A stretch of DNA of 64,000 bases, from the NCBI RefSeq assembly GCF_026151205.1, contig NC_087075.1, positions 2,146,859 to 2,210,858 on the forward strand. Reading direction: 5' to 3'. The notes under the pieces are model-generated. The model was given only the letters and a program-made list of their open reading frames with translations, made no database searches and was not told the origin of the DNA. Shown here piece after piece: positions 47,726 through 56,869 of this stretch. The DNA is from Bolinopsis microptera. Lineage: Eukaryota > Ctenophora > Tentaculata > Lobata > Bolinopsidae. Position numbers and translations under genes: made by a program. Every line of letters starts with the position of its first letter. Position 1 is the first letter of the stretch.

Positions 47726-48125
47726 TTGTCGTCAGTCAATTGCTCAACTCGCCCTGGAGTCTCTATCCCGCTCTGGTCGTTTTTCTGAGCACCCAATCAG
47801 ATGGGAGAGCAACTTTCGGTTAATCTTCATTGGCTAAGCTGCCTGCTATATAGCCAAGAAAATTGTCAAAATTGTCAAAATTGAGAATTATGACCCGCCC
47901 TCATTTCAATAAAAAAGGAGGAGTTACTGGTGAGTAGATACCAGAGCTAGAGAGACAACTATTTTTATCTACCAATGTCGTCAATCAACGCTCCCTGGAG
48001 CATATATTTCTGTCTGATCTGGCGGCTTCATTATTTTATAATGATTAAATTCATTATATTATATCTCCCAATCAGATGGGAGAGTTCATTCCGGTCAATC
48101 TTTATTGGCTAAGCTATAGTATAAG
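47726..48125. repeat. Diverged direct duplication upstream of the LDLa receptor
   Basis: GTCGTCA(G/A)TCAA ... CCCTGGAG and CCCAATCAGATGGGAGAG ... ATTGGCTAAGCT occur at about 47726-47850 and again at about 47976-48125. The copies are roughly 85% alike and 250-275 bp apart. ATTGG (CCAAT box on the other strand) occurs in both, so a promoter role is possible but unproven. Confidence 0.5.
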
Positions 48126-48298
48126 TATTCGCGTTCTGCTAAAGTGCTAATGCCGATTGCCGGTGTTAGCTGCTTTTCGGTCGCATCTCGTCGCTTCGTA
48201 ATCAACTTCAACTTTAGTAAGGCTGTCTCAGAGACAGTATATCAGAGAAATTAATATCCCGTTAAGGTCAATCTTTCTCCGTTGTCCGAAAACTTAAA

Positions 48299-48422
48299 TT
48301 ACAGCTGCAACTTCCCCAAATGGGGCTTAAACTTGTAAATTAAGCCCCATTTGGGGAAGGGAAATGGCCGCGGTAAATCGGGGTTTGCGGTTATCGGGGC
48401 GCGATAAATCGGGGTTTTATAT
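48299..48422. mobile_element. Hairpin-bearing pogo/Tigger-like small element before the receptor
   Basis: Perfect 19-bp arms (48311-48329, CTTCCCCAAATGGGGCTTA, and 48341-48359) surround an 11-base loop. Downstream, TAAATCGGGG occurs twice, the inverted form of the CCCCGATTTA end motif seen near 37.5 kb. The element ends about 45 bp before the receptor's ATG, so it may form part of its leader or promoter. Confidence 0.5.
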
Positions 48423-48466
48423 ATTTGTGGTAATATTCTTACGAATCATATTCTAGGCACGATAAT

Positions 48467-50764
48467 ATGAGACTACTCGTTCTGGTAGGGCTGCTGACTT
48501 TTGTCTGTTCTGAGCTTGGTAATGAAGCACCAGAGGTAATGAAACTACCTCATCCCCTCTCAATACTGAACCTCACGGCCTGGGATAGAATCACACAATC
48601 AACCCAATTCCTGCTAACGGCACCCGGACTAGCTCAAAAGAAATTCGAGCACACAATCTGCAATGACTTTGTCTTTGGGGAAATAGCGTCATTAATCGCG
48701 GTACGGGATAACTCCATTAAATACAGATTCTGGGATATTGATCAATTTACGGAGGCAAGGGAGGGGAAATCCTTTTCCGGATACAAACTTTGCTACTACG
48801 GGAACTTCAATGTGTCAGGTTTACTGCGAGCAGGTTGCGTACTACCAGTAAGTCAGATGTGCAACAATTACTCATCCTGTCTAACGGACGAGTGTCACTG
48901 CGGCACCGAGACTTTCCTTTGCGCTGATGGTGATGGTTGTATTTCTTTGCAGCAAGTTTGCGACGGAAGAGCACATTGTAAGGACTACAGTGACGAATGT
49001 GCTTGTCAAGATTTTCTAACTTGCAAAAAGTTGCCCAGTTATAATCAGTCACAAGCAGAATGCTACATAGAGCCGGACTGCTTAAAGGCAAACTATGCGG
49101 CAGAAAAATTTTATGATGATTTAAAAACTTGGCAAGATGAAGATGATATAAGTATTGGACAGATATCATTAGATCCCAAAAAGGTTGAGCAATGCATAAT
49201 GGATAGTACCTCAATCAGCTCTCACTGTAAAAGAATTAATTTGCATCATAAACTACAAGGAGCAAACTACCCGACGTACAAATGCGAAAACAAGTCTTAC
49301 AGTAACATCCAAAGTGTGAGCCACAGCGACGGACGGAGGAAGATGGTATTCTGTGACCGTATTCAGCACTGTGAGAACGGTATTGATGAGCAGGACTGCC
49401 CAGACACGTTCTACTGCAAGTCAGACAACAAGCCCATCCCAATTAACATGACATGTGACTCAGTTTCAGATTGCTCGGATTCCTCTGATGAATGCAACAA
49501 TTGCACCGCTACCTCCTTCCTCTCCTCCCAAGATAATCTGATAAGTGGCAGAGTGCTTCCTTACGTGGTTGCAATTCAGATGGCTTGCATATTAGTCCTC
49601 AATATATATGCAATCTACCATCATCTGAATACATATGACTCGACTGCGAAGGCAGCATTCAGGGTTGACAAGATTCAGTGCATAGTACTCGGTGGATATG
49701 ACTTACTAATCGCCGTCTACCTCGCCACAATTGTAGGAGCCAACTTTGTCTACGATGGTGAGTACTGTCTATTCGATGTGTACTGGAGATCCTCCATGGT
49801 CTGCAGATTTGCGGGGACAATCCTCTTCGCAGCTAGTCAAGGTGCGCTGCAGGTATCTGTAGCAATGAGTATCTGCCGGTGTTTCACCTGTCTTAATGGC
49901 CTGTCCGGCAGGGAGATCACCATGTCCGGGTTCATGGCGGTCTTCCCCCTGGTTAACTGTGTCAATATTGCCAGAGCTTTTGCACCGTTTTTGGCAGCAA
50001 TAACCGTGTTGTCTGAGTGGGCTGAAATATTCATTCATGAACATTTGTTTACTGGAAATCCTCTCATTACAAGAGGTAAGAAATTAGATTTAGCGAGGAT
50101 GGTGACTGCTTACAAGCGCATTTCTTTCGATGAAACTTCCTCCATGTCCACCAAGAAACTTTTAGAGGAACTGAGCAGTATGACCTCCAACGGCGGAATC
50201 TTTGCTCCAGACAGGATCACATCCATTGGGTTTTACGGAAAATCGTCCATGTGCTACCCTGACTTATTCACAAACGAACGAGTCATGCTAGGCTACAAAA
50301 TCTTCTACATAATAGAAAGCTGCCTGTATCTGACAATCATTATGACATGCTACCTTCTGATCTGTCGTCAGTTTATAAAATCTCGAGCACAAGCACGACC
50401 AACCAACAGAGCGGAGAATGAGTCTAATGACCAGGTTTTCTTTCTATCTCTGAAGATATCCCTGGTGATCGGATCCCAGCTGGTATGTTGGATCCCCGTC
50501 AATGTTGCAATCATTGGGAGCTTCTTCGACTGGTCCATTCCATTCTTGGATACTGACACTTTGATTGGAATTGTTGTCCCGATCAATTCGTTGATAAACC
50601 CCTTGATACATTGCAAGCCGATATATGACTGGGTGACAGGGAAGATCGCAATACTGAAACGTGAAATGATATCTTGGATTAACTCAAGAAGAATTAACAA
50701 CAGGGTTGCAGAGATGGAGATGCAAGAACGTACTAGTAGTAATGTTGTTGCGCCTATCATGTAG
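48467..50764 (+). CDS. Seven-transmembrane receptor with LDL-receptor class A ectodomain, intronless
   Basis: One 765-codon frame. Residues 1-18 look like a signal peptide (MRLLVLVGLLTFVCSELG). The ectodomain to about residue 360 is cysteine-rich with three LDLa-type modules: about 143-178 (CDGRAHCKDYSDEC), 273-311 (CENGIDEQDC) and 315-343 (DSVSDCSDSSDEC); the acidic SDE motifs bind calcium in this family. A seven-helix domain follows from about 363. Helix 6 has CWIP and helix 7 NSLINPLIH, both class A features. The second extracellular loop is very long (about 90 residues). It resembles GRL101/relaxin-receptor-like receptors but has no leucine-rich repeats. Ligand unknown. The ATG at 48467 opens the signal peptide. 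An alternative 3' exon may exist at 51464. Confidence 0.9.
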   Translation: MRLLVLVGLLTFVCSELGNEAPEVMKLPHPLSILNLTAWDRITQSTQFLLTAPGLAQKKFEHTICNDFVFGEIASLIAVRDNSIKYRFWDIDQFTEAREGKSFSGYKLCYYGNFNVSGLLRAGCVLPVSQMCNNYSSCLTDECHCGTETFLCADGDGCISLQQVCDGRAHCKDYSDECACQDFLTCKKLPSYNQSQAECYIEPDCLKANYAAEKFYDDLKTWQDEDDISIGQISLDPKKVEQCIMDSTSISSHCKRINLHHKLQGANYPTYKCENKSYSNIQSVSHSDGRRKMVFCDRIQHCENGIDEQDCPDTFYCKSDNKPIPINMTCDSVSDCSDSSDECNNCTATSFLSSQDNLISGRVLPYVVAIQMACILVLNIYAIYHHLNTYDSTAKAAFRVDKIQCIVLGGYDLLIAVYLATIVGANFVYDGEYCLFDVYWRSSMVCRFAGTILFAASQGALQVSVAMSICRCFTCLNGLSGREITMSGFMAVFPLVNCVNIARAFAPFLAAITVLSEWAEIFIHEHLFTGNPLITRGKKLDLARMVTAYKRISFDETSSMSTKKLLEELSSMTSNGGIFAPDRITSIGFYGKSSMCYPDLFTNERVMLGYKIFYIIESCLYLTIIMTCYLLICRQFIKSRAQARPTNRAENESNDQVFFLSLKISLVIGSQLVCWIPVNVAIIGSFFDWSIPFLDTDTLIGIVVPINSLINPLIHCKPIYDWVTGKIAILKREMISWINSRRINNRVAEMEMQERTSSNVVAPIM

Positions 50765-51463
50765 ACATATGTTGTGAAGTGACACACTATATTACAGTAG
50801 CAAAAGATCCAGGAAAAATCTGGATCGCATATGATTTGAAGAAAGGATTAGATCGTTATTACTTAGATCGTGCTGACTGTTGACTGCTGTGGATATGTAT
50901 CTGACTAGCTATAAAGTAACTAACTATAAAGCTCTATCAATGCGAGTGACAGCTGAAAGTTAAGGATATTTACTTTTAAATTGTTTGGGATTGTTATTTT
51001 TGTTGTTGATTTGCTTACGTTATTTGCTACTTTTATCATGCTGACTGTACTGCCTAATTTTTATTTTTTTGGTTCTTTTAGAATGGGTTTTGTCTGCTTG
51101 TGTCCACGGTGAAACGAATCTGATAAAATACTAAGTCTTCTAGAGCAGTTTAACCAGTAAACCGAGTAGCCAAAGTAAGAAGAACAACTCCACTCCAACT
51201 CTTTGCAGTTACCACATCAGTTTATATTCCAGTTTAACCACAATCCCATGTCATATGCGCATAATATGATATATATTAATTTACCACTATCGGCTACCAC
51301 TAGACCCCCCATAATCTCATAAAACGAACGGCTTTGATCGTTAACCATCACAGTGTTTGAACCTTGCTCTTTATTGTCATCTTGGTGGTTACATTATCAT
51401 CCGACATGCTGCAGTTCGGGATTTTTTAGCTTTCATGCTTAACACAGAATGTTCATTGTTCAG

Positions 51464-51561
51464 ATGTTGAGATCGAACCTCCGCTTCAAGAACTGGAAGG
51501 AGAACAGTTCACGAGGTCCTCAACACTTACGGGTGATCAGGCAATGGTAGAAAAAAAATAG
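51464..51561 (+). CDS. Candidate terminal exon encoding an acidic C-terminal tail
   Basis: After the acceptor-like GTTCATTGTTCAG (51451-51463) a phase-1 frame reads VEIEPPLQELEGEQFTRSS and on to DQAMVEKK and a stop. The composition looks like a cytoplasmic tail. It lies 700 bp past the LDLa receptor on the same strand. A donor-like GTAATG in that receptor's last codons (about 50740) has the right phase, so an alternative receptor C-terminus is conceivable. Splicing is inferred from sequence only. Confidence 0.3.
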
Positions 51562-51671
51562 AATACACAATTAGTACCACTGGATCTATCTGAAGGGACA
51601 GTAAACATAAACATGTCACCTGTAGATGACTATGAGAATCTCGCTCTAAAATGAAAGAATTTAGAACTTAC

Positions 51672-51800
51672 AGCACTATAAGCTGAGTGTCTACGGTGGT
51701 TTTGTCCCTCAGCAACTCTCCCATCCTAATATACTGTTTCGTCTTAGCATCAATTTGTTCTGCTTCTTCTGCTGGCTTGTACTTCATGTAGTCGTCAATA
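51672..51800 (-). CDS. Candidate internal exon of an unidentified minus-strand gene
   Basis: The minus-strand segment has acceptor TTCTCTTTCAG (51801-51811) and donor GTAAGT (51666-51671). It is 129 nt, phase 2-2, and fully open: IDDYMKYKPAEEAEQIDAK, then QYIRMGELLRDKTTVDTQLI. The composition is that of a real charged, helical protein. GELLRDKTTVDTQLI loosely recalls adenylate-kinase-like proteins but that is not enough to name it. Neighbouring exons were not found; the gene would run left past the receptor or be antisense to its 3' region. A 58-bp tandem array starts two bases inside its upstream intron. Confidence 0.5.
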
Positions 51801-51802
51801 CT

Positions 51803-52324
51803 GAAAGAGAAAGTTTTAGTTAAAACAATGTTCAGACTCGTATATAGTGCTATCTAGAGAGAAAGAGAAAGTTTTAGTTAAAACAATGTTCAGACTCGTA
51901 TATAGTGCTATCTAGAGAGAAAGAGAAAGTTTTAGTTAAAACAATGTTCAGACTCGTATATAGTGCTATCTAGAGAGAAAGAGAAAGTTTTAGTTAAAAC
52001 AATGTTCAGACTCGTATATAGTGCTATCTAGAGAGAAAGAGAAAGTTTTAGTTAAAACAATGTTCAGACTCGTATATAGTGCTATCTAGAGAGAAAGAGA
52101 AAGTTTTAGTTAAAACAATGTTCAGACTCGTATATAGTGCTATCTAGAGAGAAAGAGAAAGTTTTAGTTAAAACAATGTTCAGACTCGTATATAGTGCTA
52201 TCTAGAGAGAAAGAGAAAGTTTTAGTTAAAACAATGTTCAGACTCGTATATAGTGCTATCTAGAGAGAAAGAGAAAGTTTTAGTTAAAACTATGTTCAGA
52301 CTCGTATATAGTGCTATCTAGAGA
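51803..52324. repeat. 58-bp tandem repeat, nine copies, abutting a splice acceptor
   Basis: GAAAGAGAAAGTTTTAGTTA starts at 51803 and every 58 bp to 52267, exactly nine units with almost no differences. On the minus strand each unit contains TTTTAACTAAAAC (branch-point-like), a CT-rich tract TTTCTCTTTCTCTC and TAG. The unit nearest the exon supplies the exon's own acceptor. The near-identity points to recent expansion. Confidence 0.95.
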
Positions 52325-52459
52325 GAAGATCACAGGACTTTCAGCCGGATATCCGGTCACAAGCATGATATATTGTGAAGTGAACTGATAGGAGCTTGCA
52401 GTGAATCGAAATCTAGCGTCTGCCACCAAATAAAATGGGTGCAATTCTCGTCGAGAAGT

Positions 52460-53295
52460 GGGGGGGGGGGGGTCAACCTCATTTTACCTCATTTTACCTC
52501 ATCCCAATTTTGCCTTTTTTGGCTGGCCTCATGAGGTAAAATGAGGTAAATTTCGGCAAAAATTTTTAACACGTAAAATTCTCTAAATCGTCAATTTAGT
52601 CACGAAGGAGTATGGAAGGAGTTCTAAATGTGTGCTCCTCTAATATAAACAGTAGGAAATGGTTAACTTTAGTCGAGGTCTCAGGTCTCTACAATGTCGG
52701 AAAGTTCCTGCAGGAATTTGGGCATTGCGCTTGAAGCGCAAGATTCACAGTGAATCTTGCGATTTAGATAATTTTACCTGTTAAAAATTGGTGAAAAATA
52801 TGGGCGTGGCCCAAGTCAGTATTATACGAAACCGTAGACACAAAAAATTGTTTGGTTGTTCCTGATCCTATAAAGCAACTAATTAGAGGTGATATCTAAT
52901 TATTTGAACGAAAAGTGGTTTTGTGAACCGCCCTTTATTCTATAGCGAATCATGAACATTGAACATGTACATAAGAACTTAGAATTGTATGAAGTATGAG
53001 TTTATATGAGTAATTTGTTATGAAATGACCTTTCACTATGCATTTTCGACTAAATTCATGTAGATATCCAATCCAGTTCCATGCACAATTGTTGTTTACA
53101 TCAACATGGGAGACCATGCACAGCCTCGAATTATAGTATTAGTATAATGACTTCCAATAAACCTTTTTTGTTTCTAAAAAAAGGCTTAGAAAACTAGATT
53201 TATTTACCTCATTTTACCTCATCCCAATTTTGCCTTTTTTGGCTGGCCTCATGAGGTAAAATGAGGTTGACCCCCCCCCCCCCCCCCCCCCCCCC
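52460..53295. mobile_element. Non-autonomous element with G/C-run ends and repeated hairpin unit
   Basis: The left end is a G-run then TCAACCTCATTTTACCTCAT; the right end is its inverted form, ATGAGGTAAAATGAGGTTGA, then a C-run of about 25 (53271-53295). An 80-bp block with ATTTTGCCTTTTTTGGCTGG in its middle occurs near both ends (52474-52551 and 53203-53268) in the same orientation, and each block is itself an inverted repeat of ACCTCATTTTACCTCAT. No coding sequence was seen between. Class unknown. Confidence 0.65.
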
Positions 53296-53368
53296 TTCTT
53301 ATTAACTCATTTTGATGACTGTGTCTGACCTAAAATTGCACGAGAAATAGATAAAATTATGCGTCAGA

Positions 53369-54149
53369 CAGGGCTCGACCAGGATACCGGCGCAGCCGGA
53401 ATACTGGCCGGTATTCGGCAATTTTGTACCGGTACCGGCCGGGATTTTGGTTTTAGCCGGGATTTCAGCCGGGATTTTTCCAAAATAAATTCAGTTTTTT
53501 TTTTTCAACGTAAATTTGAGTCCAAAATTCGCAAATCTGTTAACATTTTCCTAAAACATTTTGATGAAATCATTGAACAATGGACTGGAGTCAATCTAGA
53601 TTTAAAATAACCATGGGTTTCATGACGTCGATTTTATATTTTCGTTTACGAATAATGGACTTCTTTCTGACTTTAATGCTAGAAATATGACTCATGACTT
53701 AATTATTGTGACTAAGTGTCACGGCTCACGGTCTTGTGTTACCGAGGGACAAGTAAAACAGAGTTCTCCGGGTAAATAAAGCATTAATAAATGCTATTCA
53801 GTATTCACCCTATTCAATTATTCAGGTAAGGTTATTTAAACTGTAAAGTATAAAGCTCCAACGTCAAACTCCATGTTCAATTAAATTAGTTTTTAAATTG
53901 GTTACTTAAAAGAAACCAATATACCAGATCACAAATATGAGTTCTGTGTCAGTTTTGACTTATATAAACATAATTCAGTTTGTCATTCTAAAGAAGTAAC
54001 GGAGAAATATTGGAAAAATCCCGGTACCGCTCCCGGAACCGGCCGCGGTATGACGCTGATCCCGGCCAGGTTTTCATTTTCATCCCGGTCCCAGCCGGGA
54101 TGGAGGTAATCCCGGCCCAGTGCCGGCCGGGACAAAATGTCGATCACTG
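53369..54149. mobile_element. Non-autonomous hAT-like element
   Basis: The ends CAGGGCTCGACCAGGATACC and, inverted from the right, CAGTGATCGACATTTTGTCC are related, and both run into CCGG-rich tracts (GCCGGGAT, CCGGTACCGG). The 8-bp flanks GCGTCAGA (53361-53368) and GTCTCAGA (54150-54157) match at six of eight positions, as an aged hAT target duplication would. No transposase was found inside. Confidence 0.7.
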
Positions 54150-54489
54150 GTCTCAGAACTCACTAACACTTCCTTCTTACTCAAAATTGATGTTTTACAT
54201 TATGACGAGCAACAAGCAACATATATTTTGATCCTTCGGTTCTAAATCTAAGGCAATCTGAGGTTATTTAAAAGCTTTCGCTCAGAAAATGAATAAAACC
54301 TTCAAATGGGGGTAACAAGGAGTTACAAGCGTTGCAAGTGTTCCATAATACAAAAATCTTTCTCCTACTGAGCAGAACCTTCCCCTTAAAAGTAAACAAA
54401 TCGCCTCCCAACGACAATCCAGATCTATTAAGCAGCAGAGACAATCATTTAAGGAGACTTCAATATCTATCAGGATCATGATTATACTG

Positions 54490-54519
54490 CCGTGAGAACT
54501 AAGCACTTAGTTCTCACGG
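54490..54519. repeat. Perfect 14-bp hairpin
   Basis: CCGTGAGAACTAAG and CTTAGTTCTCACGG are separated by CA. No U-run follows and this is animal nuclear DNA, so it is not called a terminator. It may be the fold-back end of a small repeat. Confidence 0.7.
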
Positions 54520-55245
54520 GGTTTAACACATAATATTTGGTTTTCTCGATTTCATTCATATTTAGACATAAGTCGGTGTAGATAATTGGTTATAGAATAA
54601 TTGGACATAATTTTATGCTAAGTTGTACTTGTGTCTGCAGAAATATACGTGTGAACTGGTCATACCGCAAATGCTGAAAAAGTAGATGTTACCTATCATA
54701 AAATCATCGCCCGTACCGTACACGACTGAGTTATGACTGCGTAAACAAATTCTGTATCATAATGATGTGTCGCCATGGCAACCAAAACTCCATCGGGAGA
54801 TCGGCTAGTAACGCATAATATACCTACAGTATCAAAACATTGCCATATCATAGCAACATTCCAGAGATTAGCTTATGTGTGTGTGTGTAAGAAAATGTAT
54901 TATACAGTCTGCTAGAACATTCCGTTTACACCCATTGCTTATCAACTTGTTCAATTTATCTCCGAATTACACACAAATTTCAGAAATGATAGATATGTGC
55001 CGAACTAAGATTTTCTGAAAGTTTCGTAGACTTTAATCAATTACAGAGGGTGTGGACACTGGCCACCCCCTCTATTTCACTATTATGGTTGAAACTAGTA
55101 TAGATTACAATAATTTTACAAAAGTCGAAACAGTAAACACCAATTATTAGGATACTTTAAATCACACCAAAATTGGTCCCACCAGATTAATGCAATGAAA
55201 TCTGATGATGTCTTTTCAGTGAAAAAGAGGCCACACTGTAATTGA

Positions 55246-56869
55246 TTACGGGTAAACCGCCCCTAAAACGTCACCTGTTTTTTGGGCCCAGATTGCCGAG
55301 TTAGGGCTAAATTTGCAGGGTTCTTAAGTGTCTAGGAATAATATTTAAACCTTTTTCTAGCCTGCCAGGAAGATTTGGAGATTTGAAAATAAAATCAGGT
55401 ACAATTTTTTTGACGTTGAAATGGAGTCACTTTTAAAACACCACCCCTAAAATGTCAACTCTATATGTGTGATAATTACAAAATGTACAGAAGGCCTGAT
55501 TTATCTTTTGTCACTAGTACTATTTGTTTTGTCTTATTAAAACATTAAGCTACTTGAAAACATTCACTCACTAAAGGAAGTACCTCAAAACCGTAATCAC
55601 CCCCTAAAATGTCACGTGCACCACCCCTAAAACGTCAGCTAAAACAGGTTGTGTAGCACTCAGAATGTTGCTCAATTATTAATTTTAATCACTTCTAGGA
55701 CAAATATAACCTATTTTTGAGAGGTGTCGACCAGAATTTCTCTCTCTGTTGAAAAAAAATGGTGGAATTTAGTCAATTTACTTTTTGTGACATTTTGGGG
55801 ACTTTTTTTTGAATACCCAGAACTTACGGCAAAACAGTAACTCAGTCAACAAAATTTACACCTGTAGTTAGATTATCTAGTTATAAACTAACAATTGGCA
55901 CAAAAGAAATGGATTCAATGAGATTTTAACCTAGTGCAAATTGCATGTTTTAATTGCATTTTTTGGGATTTTTAACATCATCCTGCATTTTGGCAATTTT
56001 AGTGACCTGTAGTTAACTAAGCCAACCCAGTAATCGATCTGACCTTCTCTATAGACTAGATTTGACTGCTTTTAGCAAAATTGGATGTCAAAAACTACTA
56101 GTTTATGGTAAACCTATGATATGCCCCCTAAAATGTCATTTTTTTCTCCCCTAAAATGTCAAATTTGTATTTTGTTCGCATGGTGTGCGATAATAGCTCT
56201 TGTTTTGGCACTTGTTAATTATTAACATCAACTATTAACGAAATGTGAGTATGCATTGCATCTTAGGAAAAGCCTGAGTAATTTGATCAGGTTAAATGAC
56301 ATTTTAGGGTGGATAATTAGACATTTTAGGGGATGTTTATTGCGATTAATAAAATAAAACTAATTCATTGAGCTGCCAAAGCTTTACAATATTACCATTA
56401 GATGCTAAATATGATGTTTAATAGGCTGGTACCTCCATTTTATGGTGCTTGTAGTCTCAAAGCCAGAATCTGATAAAATTACATTTTAGGGGGCGGCCAG
56501 GTGACATTTTAGGGGAGGGTAGTAATATTGAGTAATGTATAACTTTCCATATCTCCAGTCATATGTACAAAGTTGCTAAAATATGTAAATATCACTATCC
56601 TAGACCAAAACCGAGTTAATATTAATGAATTCCAGAGTTATAAAATTGTGCGCTTTTTGTCAAAAGTAAAAAATTCGTACAAAGTGAAAAAAATGCCCTT
56701 ATGGCATCATTTAGATTCAATTTCAGGATGTGGCAGGGTCTGAATGATATTTTTTTATGTTTAGGAGTTACAAATGATTAGGTAAGATACTTTCTAAGAA
56801 GATGGGATCCAATCAATCAAGAGTGGCGTTTTAGGGGTGGGTGACATTTTAGGGGTGGTTTACCCGTAA
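55246..56869. mobile_element. Mirror-image element with CCCCTAAAATGTCA motif iterations
   Basis: Inverted ends TTACGGGTAAACC (55246-55258) and GGTTTACCCGTAA (56857-56869) bound 1.6 kb. CCCCTAAAAYGTCA or close forms occur in the left half at 55260, 55444, 55601, 55624, 56125 and 56148, and inverted at 55788, 56298, 56319, 56480, 56502, 56826 and 56842. No open frame of note. It is probably a non-autonomous DNA transposon, but I do not recognise the superfamily and no clear target duplication is visible. Confidence 0.65.

Noticed and set aside
53359-53610. 83-codon plus-strand frame rich in GRDFSRDFS
   Set aside because: It is produced by CCGGGATTT repeats of the hAT-like element end.
54490-54519. 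Hairpin as a transcription terminator
   Set aside because: Rho-independent terminators do not apply in animal nuclear DNA and there is no T-run.
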